Position numbers and translations under genes: made by a program
From: Phycisphaerales bacterium
GTDB lineage: Bacteria; Planctomycetota; Phycisphaerae; Phycisphaerales; UBA1924
DNA: 64,000 nucleotides
Direction: 5' to 3'
Assembly: GCA_016699835.1 (NCBI GenBank)
Contig: CP064987.1
Span: forward strand, 3,224,001-3,288,000
Notes under the pieces: model-generated
Database searches by the model: none
What the model saw: only the letters and a program-made list of their open reading frames with translations
Told to the model about the DNA's origin: nothing
Shown here: one piece after another, positions 58,401 to 64,000 of the stretch
Numbering within the stretch: the stretch's first letter is position 1
Layout of the letters: every line of letters starts with the position of its first letter

Positions 58401-60641
58401 ATGACGTCGTCGCCGCCTGATGCCGAGCCGCATGCATTCACCCTTCTTGCGGCGGGGGTACAACGTCAACTCTACTCAATGGGCTGGCGGGAGCTTCGGG
58501 CAATTCAAGCCAAGGCGATCCGAGCCTATGTCGGGACCGATGCCGACTTGCTCATCATGGCGGAGACTGCCGGAGGCAAGACAGAGGCGGCATTCCTGCC
58601 CGTGCTATCCGCTATCTCAACCGAGCCGAGCGGATCGGTGCGCGCCATGTACATCGGTCCTCTGAAAGCCTTGATCAATGATCAGTTCGGCCGTCTTGAA
58701 GATCTGTGTACGCACCTCGACGTCAAGGTGCATCGCTGGCATGGCGACGTGTCGGCAAGCCAGAAAGCCGCACTGGTCAAAGAGCCCAGCGGCGTTCTTC
58801 TCATCACGCCCGAGTCGCTTGAGTCACTGCTGATCAATCGTACCCGCCACCTTGGGGATCTGTTCGGAGGCCTGCGGGCGATCGTGGTCGATGAAGTCCA
58901 CGCGTTTCTCTCCGGAGAGCGAGGGTTGCACCTCGCGAGCCTCCTCTCGCGCGTCAGGCGGTATGTGCGGCAGGATCAGCGGAGACCGCGAATGCTCGGG
59001 TTGTCGGCCACCGTCGGCGATCCGTCTGCGGCGCAGCGCTACCTCAGCCCACACGATGCTGGCCATGTCAGCATCATCGCTGATGACGGACCTGGAAAGG
59101 AGATCAAGTTTCGCATCCACGGCTACATCAAGGACACGGACGGCGAAGTAGGTGTCCGAGACCAGGGTGTGGTAGGTACCGATCCGACGCCGGCGCCGGA
59201 CGCTGACCTAGTGACGATGCAACGCATCGCTCAGGATCTCGCCGAGCATTGCCGTACACACAGTAACCTCGTGTTCGCCAACGCGAAGGGCGACATCGAG
59301 TTGTACGCCGACATGGCCAATGAGTGCTGCCGGACAGATGGCCTGCCCGAGGCGTTTCTCGTTCACCACGGCTCGCTGGCGAAGGAGGTACGAGAAGACA
59401 CGGAGGTCACGATGAAGGGCGGGCGGCCGATGACGACCGTGTGCTCCAGTACGCTCGAGATGGGAATCGACATCGGCTCTGTCTGGATGGTGGGTCAGAT
59501 CGGCGCGCCGTGGTCGGTAGCGTCCTTCAAGCAGCGCCTTGGGAGGAGCGGACGCAAGGACGGTGAGCCCCGCCGCCTGCGGGGGTATGTGATCTGCGAG
59601 TCCAGCACCAACGAGAGAGATCCGTTGTCACAGCTCCCACTGGAGCTTCTGCAGACCGTCGCCATTTGTGAACTCATGCTCCGGCAATGGGTCGAGCCGC
59701 CCGCGCCTTCCTCATTGGATCTGAGCACCCTCGCGCACCAGATGATCAGCACGGTTGCCGAGACGGGCGCGGTGGACGCAGCGACGCTGCATCAGCGGCT
59801 CTGTCGTGATGGTCCGTTTGTGCACTTTGACAAACCGATGTTCGCCGCCGTGCTCCGAAACCTGGGCGCTGTGGACGTTTTAGAACAGGGGCCTGATGGC
59901 AATCTCATCCTCGGCCTTGAGGGAGAGCGACTTCGGGCGCAGAAGGACTTCTACGCAGCGTTCGCCAGCCGCATCGAGTTCGCGATTATCGCGGGTGATC
60001 GTACACTGGGGTCGCTTCCAATCGACACGGTCCCCAAGGTCGGCGAGCACTTGGTGTTCGCTGCGCGGCGCTGGCAGGTTACCGATGTCGATGCCGCCCG
60101 AATGAGTCTGTATGTGACGCCCGCAAAGCGCCGGCAGCGTCCAGTCTTCACTGGCGGGTTGGGTGACATTCATCCGACGGTTCGGGATGAGATGCTCGCT
60201 GTGCTCGCTGGCCATACGACGTTTGCCTACCTTGACCCGACGTCCGCAGAGGCTCTGGATCGAGCACGTCACGCTGCCCGTTCTCGAGGCCTCGGTCGAC
60301 GTGCCCTAGTCGACCTGACATCAGAGCGCTGCCTGTGGTTGACCTGGACTGGTACGCGGCAGCATCGAACGTGCCTCGCCTTCTTGAACTGGGCTGGCGT
60401 AGACGTTATCGACCGGCAGGTAGCTATCGAGTGCCGTGCCAGCACGGAAGCTGTGCGACGACTCTTGAAGGAGGCAATCAAGGCGCCGCCTGCCCTCCGA
60501 GACCTCGCGCAGATGGTTGCGCCGAAGCAGTTCAGAAAGTTCGACCATCTTTTCGCTGAAGACCTCCTCAATGAGTCCATCGCAGTGGACAGACTGGACG
60601 AACGCTGGACGGACGTTTTCGCGGCGATCGCGAACGACTGA
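58401..60641 (+). CDS. Superfamily 2 helicase, Lhr/BrxHI-like
   Basis: ATP-dependent helicase acting on DNA or RNA; 746 residues from the ATG at 58401 (a TTG two codons upstream is a less likely start). SF2 motifs in order: Q-like RELRAIQAKAI, I MAETAGGKTEAA, Ia YIGPLKALINDQF, II VVDEVHAF, III GLSATVGD, IV/V TVCSSTLEMGIDIG, and VI FKQRLGRSGRKDG. TPESLESLL and HHGSLAKEVRE are typical of the Lhr group. The C-terminal 300 residues contain an Lhr-like winged-helix and beta-rich part (FVFAARRWQVTDVD-type block). BrxHI helicases stand next to BrxD in BREX type 2 loci, as here. Confidence 0.9.
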   Translation: MTSSPPDAEPHAFTLLAAGVQRQLYSMGWRELRAIQAKAIRAYVGTDADLLIMAETAGGKTEAAFLPVLSAISTEPSGSVRAMYIGPLKALINDQFGRLEDLCTHLDVKVHRWHGDVSASQKAALVKEPSGVLLITPESLESLLINRTRHLGDLFGGLRAIVVDEVHAFLSGERGLHLASLLSRVRRYVRQDQRRPRMLGLSATVGDPSAAQRYLSPHDAGHVSIIADDGPGKEIKFRIHGYIKDTDGEVGVRDQGVVGTDPTPAPDADLVTMQRIAQDLAEHCRTHSNLVFANAKGDIELYADMANECCRTDGLPEAFLVHHGSLAKEVREDTEVTMKGGRPMTTVCSSTLEMGIDIGSVWMVGQIGAPWSVASFKQRLGRSGRKDGEPRRLRGYVICESSTNERDPLSQLPLELLQTVAICELMLRQWVEPPAPSSLDLSTLAHQMISTVAETGAVDAATLHQRLCRDGPFVHFDKPMFAAVLRNLGAVDVLEQGPDGNLILGLEGERLRAQKDFYAAFASRIEFAIIAGDRTLGSLPIDTVPKVGEHLVFAARRWQVTDVDAARMSLYVTPAKRRQRPVFTGGLGDIHPTVRDEMLAVLAGHTTFAYLDPTSAEALDRARHAARSRGLGRRALVDLTSERCLWLTWTGTRQHRTCLAFLNWAGVDVIDRQVAIECRASTEAVRRLLKEAIKAPPALRDLAQMVAPKQFRKFDHLFAEDLLNESIAVDRLDERWTDVFAAIAND

Positions 60642-61456
60642 CGTGTTCTGCGAGGGAGCCTGTGGTCATGGCCACTCCCAGGATGGGATTCGTCGAGCCG
60701 TCGTGAACCCAAAGTCCTGCGTGCGAGATGACCAGTGGGGACTCGGCGCGCCTCGGGCCGCTCGGTAGCCAGATTTTCCGGGCAGATGGCCCTTTGGCTG
60801 CATAGGGAACACACAGGGGGGCATGCGATGACCCCGCACCGACCCCTGCCACCCCAGCCCGAATCGGCCGAGCAGGCCGGACAGGGAACCGCGGCACGGC
60901 GTATGTAGCCGGGAGGGTTCACTGTGTGTTTCGCGGCACAGCCCAGGCCGGAAATGCATAAAGGGATGCAGGGAGACCCTCGCGGACCAGCCATGACAGG
61001 AATCTGCAATAAAACGCTCCGAGCCTTCGGGAAACCGCCCGCAAACGGGTTAGATGCTCTATGGCGGAATGCACCTGTGGCACGCGTTGGCCGGTTCCGC
61101 GCGACAGATTGCCGAGAACGACAGAGGGGTACGGGAGCTCAGGTCATGACGCACGACGACAGAAGCACGATTCCGCGCGACACTCTTCGGAGGTCGTGCA
61201 CATATAGGGAGTACCGGGGCCCTCAACGTCCCGGCAAATCCTCCCAAGTCTTCGCCACTCCGAGTGGCTTTCGCGTAGATGGGTGAGGTGCAGCCTCACT
61301 CGCCTGCGCGCACAATCCAACCAGCCACCCAGCCCAACCAGCCAACCTGACCCGATCCATCACCAACCCGCCCCGCCGCACGGTGCGCCGGGGTTCCCGT
61401 TGTCCTGCGCCTGCTGGCGGGTTGAACCCGATCGCGGCGGCATTCTGGGTGCATTC
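60642..61456. other. 815-bp gap between the helicase and the HTH gene
   Basis: No confident gene; one short frame with a good ribosome-binding site is listed separately (60828-60908). Repeated words include TTCCGCGCGACA (twice, about 61095 and 61170) and CCAACCAGCC near 61316-61345. The region may hold the promoter of the HTH-primase genes or an origin or regulatory site of the element. No terminator was seen after the helicase gene. Confidence 0.3.
60828..60908 (+). CDS. Possible 26-residue peptide
   Basis: MTPHRPLPPQPESAEQAGQG and six more residues, ending TAG. AGGGGGG lies 7 bp upstream, a good ribosome-binding site. There is no similarity to a known family and the composition is Pro/Gln-rich. 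It could equally be chance in GC-rich DNA. Confidence 0.2.
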   Translation: MTPHRPLPPQPESAEQAGQGTAARRM

Positions 61457-61708
61457 ATGGACGAACTGCAAGTACGGAAGACGGATGTCGCGGTGATCAA
61501 CGTTCGCGAGGTCGCGGAACTCCTCGGTGTCAACGCTCGCACGATTTGGCGGATGGCCCAGAGGGGCGAGCTCCCCGCCCCGATTCGGCTGGGGGATCGG
61601 GTCGTCCGCTGGCGGCTCTGCGATCTGCGCGAGCACCTGGACCGCAAGGCGACGGGCGGCGTTGCCGTGTCCCGGGCGACGTCGGGGGGGCGGGGGGCCC
61701 GTCGATGA
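61457..61708 (+). CDS. Excisionase/AlpA-like helix-turn-helix protein
   Basis: 83 residues from the ATG at 61457. One MerR-like HTH_17 domain: VINVREVAELLGVNARTIWR, MAQRGELPAPIRLGDRVVRW and LCDLREHLDR. This is the excisionase-type DNA-binding fold, in which the first helices bind DNA and the RxxR wing contacts the minor groove. In mobile elements such proteins control excision or transcription. Its stop overlaps the start of the primase-like gene (ATGA), so the two are coupled. Confidence 0.88.
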   Translation: MDELQVRKTDVAVINVREVAELLGVNARTIWRMAQRGELPAPIRLGDRVVRWRLCDLREHLDRKATGGVAVSRATSGGRGARR

Positions 61709-63822
61709 GCGAGGGGCTCGACGCGAACAACCTGCCCCCGGGCACGGGCGCTCACGGCTGGCTCGCCATCGGCGGCGAGCGGGTCGAGGGCGGCTGGCGC
61801 TATCCCGAGCGGAACGCCCAGGGCGAGCGGATCGGCACGCTCACGCGCTGGGACGCCCCGGCAGAGGGCTGTCCTCGCTACGCCGCCGCCAAGGGTGGCA
61901 AGCGCGGGCTGATCTTCCCGGCCGACGGCCTGCCCGCCTATGCGGGCACGAGCCCGCGTGATCCTGTCCTCATTGCCGAGGGCGCGAGCGACACGGCGTG
62001 CCTGCACAGCTTTGCCTTCACGGCGGTGGGCGTGCCGATGGCGGGCCAGGCGGCGGGCGAGTTGGCGTCACTGCTGCGAGACCTCCATGTCGTCCTCATC
62101 GGCGACAACGATGACGCTGGTCGGAAGAGCATCCAGACCCTGGCCGCCGCGCTCGTCGGCGTCTGCGCCTCGGTGCGCTTCACGTTTCCGCCGGACGGTC
62201 ACAAGGACGTGCGGTCGTGGGTCGCCGACGGCGGGGCGGGTGATGCGGACATCGCGCAGCTGATCGAAGAGGCTCAGCCGTATGCACGGCCAGCGCCGGA
62301 GAAGGCCGACCGGCCGCCAGCGCCCGAGTTCGAGCCCTTCCCGACGGACGCGCTGCCGAAGGCCGCGGCCGACCTCGTGCGGGCCGGCGCGGTGTCGATG
62401 CAGGTGGATCAGGCGATGCTCGGCCCGCTCGCCTTGGCGGCGATGGCATCCGCGGTCGGGAATGCTCGCACCATCGCGCTGCACGCCTCCTGGCATGAAC
62501 CCGCGGTTCTGTGGGTGGCGGTCCTCGCCCCCTCCGGCGCGGGCAAATCACCAAGCCTCGCACTTGTCACCCGCCCCGCCGAGCGCCGCGATGCTGCGGC
62601 GCTTCGCGAGCACAAGGAGGCGATGAATGAGCACGCCGCTGCGCTTGCCGTTCACGAGAAGGCGATGCGGGGCTGGGAGCGGGCGTCTGGTAAGGGCAAC
62701 CTGACCGCGACACCGCCCGCAGCTCCGGAGGCACCGGTATGCGAGCGACACCTCACCAATGACGTCACGCTCGAGGGACTCGCGGCCATGCTCGCCGCCA
62801 GCCCTCGCGGGTTGCTGCTCGCGTGCGACGAACTGGCCGCGTGGTTCGGCTCATTTGGGAGATATGCGGCGAACAGTCGCGCCGCGGGCGAGGCCTCGCG
62901 CTGGCTGCCGCTGCACCGAGCAAGCTCGCTCCGAGTTGATCGTCGCACCGCGCCGCCACTGCTCGTTGAACGGGCCGCCGTGTGTATTGCGGGGATGATC
63001 CAGCCATCGGTTTTCGCCGCGGCGCTCACGGGCACGGACTTCGACTCGGGGCTGGTGGCCCGGCTCCTGCTGTCGATGCCGCCAGTTCCGACCCGGCGCT
63101 GGCAGCCCGGTGGGATCCCGCCCATCGTCGAGGGGGCGTACAACGCGATGGTCGAGCGGTTGTACGCACTCGATCTCGATGCGGATGAGCATGGCATCGC
63201 GATGCCCCGAGCCCTCGCGCTCGATGAGCAGGCTAGCGAACTGTGGGCCAACTTCTACGACTCCCTGAACGCAGACATGGCGGGCCAGGACGAGCGGGCT
63301 CGCGCGATGATGTCCAAGATCGAGTGCGCGGCCGCGCGCCTGGCACTCGTCATCCACCTCGGCAGGGTCGCCGCTGGCGAAGGCGCTATCGCCAATGTCA
63401 TCGATTCCGAGTCGATGGATCGAGGCATCCGGCTGGCGAACTGGTTCCGCCGCGAGGCCGAGCGGACTTACTTGCGCCTCGCCGAGGGCGATGACGACCG
63501 TGAGGCTCGGCAGTTGCTCGACCTGGTCCGTCGCAAGGGCGGCAGCGTCAGCGGGCGGGAACTCGTCCAGTCGTCGAGGTCGTTCAAGACCGTGAAGGAC
63601 GCCGAGGCCGCGCTGTCGCGGCTGGTCGATGCGGGGCACGGGAAGTGGATGTACCTGCCCCAGCGCGGGCCCGGCGCGCCCAAGGCCCGCAGGTTCGTGC
63701 TGCCCGGCGCTTCCGGCGATCCCGTCTACAGAAACCACGCTGGCGGTGTCGCGGAAGGGGATTCCGTTTGTGTAGACGCTGTAGACACGCCCACCACCGG
63801 CACCGCGGGAGGTGCCGAGTGA
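61705..63822 (+). CDS. Toprim-DUF3987 primase/helicase-like protein of a mobile element
   Basis: 705 residues. The N-terminal part is a Toprim-like domain: VLIAEGASDTACLHSFAF with the Glu, and HVVLIGDNDDAGRKSIQTLA with the DxD pair, near 86-150. The second part is DUF3987, about 220-600: LWVAVLAPSGAGKSPSLALV holds a P-loop-like GAGKS, and LEGLAAMLAASPRGLLLACDE is the second block. Such proteins are typical primase-like replication proteins of integrative elements and phages. The last 40 residues are variable. The start overlaps the HTH gene by 4 bp, and the next gene begins at its stop (TGATG). Confidence 0.9.
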   Translation: MSEGLDANNLPPGTGAHGWLAIGGERVEGGWRYPERNAQGERIGTLTRWDAPAEGCPRYAAAKGGKRGLIFPADGLPAYAGTSPRDPVLIAEGASDTACLHSFAFTAVGVPMAGQAAGELASLLRDLHVVLIGDNDDAGRKSIQTLAAALVGVCASVRFTFPPDGHKDVRSWVADGGAGDADIAQLIEEAQPYARPAPEKADRPPAPEFEPFPTDALPKAAADLVRAGAVSMQVDQAMLGPLALAAMASAVGNARTIALHASWHEPAVLWVAVLAPSGAGKSPSLALVTRPAERRDAAALREHKEAMNEHAAALAVHEKAMRGWERASGKGNLTATPPAAPEAPVCERHLTNDVTLEGLAAMLAASPRGLLLACDELAAWFGSFGRYAANSRAAGEASRWLPLHRASSLRVDRRTAPPLLVERAAVCIAGMIQPSVFAAALTGTDFDSGLVARLLLSMPPVPTRRWQPGGIPPIVEGAYNAMVERLYALDLDADEHGIAMPRALALDEQASELWANFYDSLNADMAGQDERARAMMSKIECAAARLALVIHLGRVAAGEGAIANVIDSESMDRGIRLANWFRREAERTYLRLAEGDDDREARQLLDLVRRKGGSVSGRELVQSSRSFKTVKDAEAALSRLVDAGHGKWMYLPQRGPGAPKARRFVLPGASGDPVYRNHAGGVAEGDSVCVDAVDTPTTGTAGGAE

Positions 63823-64000
63823 TGCGATGGAGTGCCTACTGGCTGAAGGCCTTCAACGAGGGGCGGCACATCGACGGCCGCCTCAACGGCGAGTACGTCG
63901 CCCGAGTCATCGCCATCGAGCGGCTCTCGGGCATGCCCATCATGCCGCACAAATGCGGCCGCCAGCGCCGGCTCTACCTCGCGATGGCGTGCCTGCGAGG
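63822..64000 (+). CDS. Start of an unknown gene, cut by window edge
   Basis: 59 complete codons without a stop: MRWSAYWLKAFNEGRHIDGR, then LNGEYVARVIAIERLSGMPI. It begins in a TGATG overlap with the DUF3987 gene, so it is probably co-transcribed with it. No family was recognised; the position suggests another small mobile-element gene. Confidence 0.6.
   Translation, partial: MRWSAYWLKAFNEGRHIDGRLNGEYVARVIAIERLSGMPIMPHKCGRQRRLYLAMACLR

Larger units (their letters stand above)
50430..64000. mobile_element. Putative tRNA-Gly-integrated element (left end in window, right end beyond 64000)
   Basis: The left border is the tRNA-Gly 3' fragment at 50430. Contents: six-gene TerY-P/TerB/BrxD/helicase cluster (50928-60641), excisionase-like HTH protein (61457-61708), Toprim-DUF3987 protein (61705-63822) and the start of another gene. 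HTH plus primase-like genes are typical of integrative elements. No integrase was found inside the window; it and the intact tRNA-Gly are expected to the right. Extent and identity are inference. Confidence 0.55.

Noticed and set aside
57001..60641. A complete BREX system
   Set aside because: Only BrxD-like and BrxHI-like proteins are present; no PglX methylase, PglZ, BrxC or BrxA/B in the window.

Overview
The window is high-GC bacterial chromosome, most likely from a planctomycete of the Phycisphaerae group. This is inferred from protein style, not from a marker gene. The signs are secreted proteins ending in a doubled dockerin-like segment that stops in -Gly-Cys, PEP-CTERM-type tails (xPxPG, hydrophobic stretch, Arg cluster), a type II secretion operon with large serine/proline-rich extensions, and small membrane proteins with zinc ribbons. 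No rRNA or CRISPR array is present. Two tRNA genes (Thr-TGT and Tyr-GTA) are intact, and two tRNA-Gly fragments are present.

Layout. 1-3685 (minus): four paralogous membrane zinc-ribbon proteins, the last running off the left edge. 3967-7210 (minus): two unknown membrane proteins and a 3-hydroxyacyl-CoA dehydrogenase. 7340-8865 (plus): TPR protein, lipoprotein and rhodanese. 8908-14414: a divergent pair, secreted GH13 alpha-amylase and GH31 glucosidase, with a perfect palindrome between them. 14435-17116: polyprenyl diphosphate synthase, VOC protein and enoyl-CoA hydratase. 17555-32822 (plus): a Spy-like periplasmic protein, then a tightly overlapping type II secretion operon in the order gspE-F-G-H-I-J-K-L-M, a GspC-like gene, gspD and a lipoprotein. 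32905-41288 (plus): SDR, hutH, hutU, polA and prmC. 41312-46029 (minus): secreted PQQ-type sugar dehydrogenase, membrane P-loop NTPase and phosphomannomutase. 46358-46654: two tRNAs. 46888-50104: cell-surface proteins, a 21-bp palindromic tandem repeat and the first tRNA-Gly fragment.

From about 50430 rightward the window looks like an integrated accessory element. Two fragments of a minus-strand tRNA-Gly(CCC), both starting at the anticodon loop and running to the acceptor end, sit at 49168 and 50430 and look like attachment-site halves. To their right is a six-gene cluster (50928-60641): a DUF4236-VWA fusion protein, a PP2C phosphatase, a Ser/Thr kinase with zinc cluster and helix-hairpin-helix, a TerB_N/TerB/TerB_C protein, a BrxD-like ATPase and an Lhr/BrxHI-like helicase. 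After a gap come an excisionase-like HTH protein and a Toprim-DUF3987 primase-like protein (61457-63822), typical mobile-element genes. The integrase and intact tRNA would be expected beyond 64000.

The best candidate for an unusual system is this island-borne cluster. It joins a TerY-P signalling triad (VWA, phosphatase, kinase) to a TerB scaffold and two BREX-type nucleic-acid enzymes, with no methylase, nuclease or other core BREX gene in view. A phosphorylation-gated defence or stress response is an inference. In the core genome the secreted amylase and sugar dehydrogenase are plausible substrates of the neighbouring type II secretion system.
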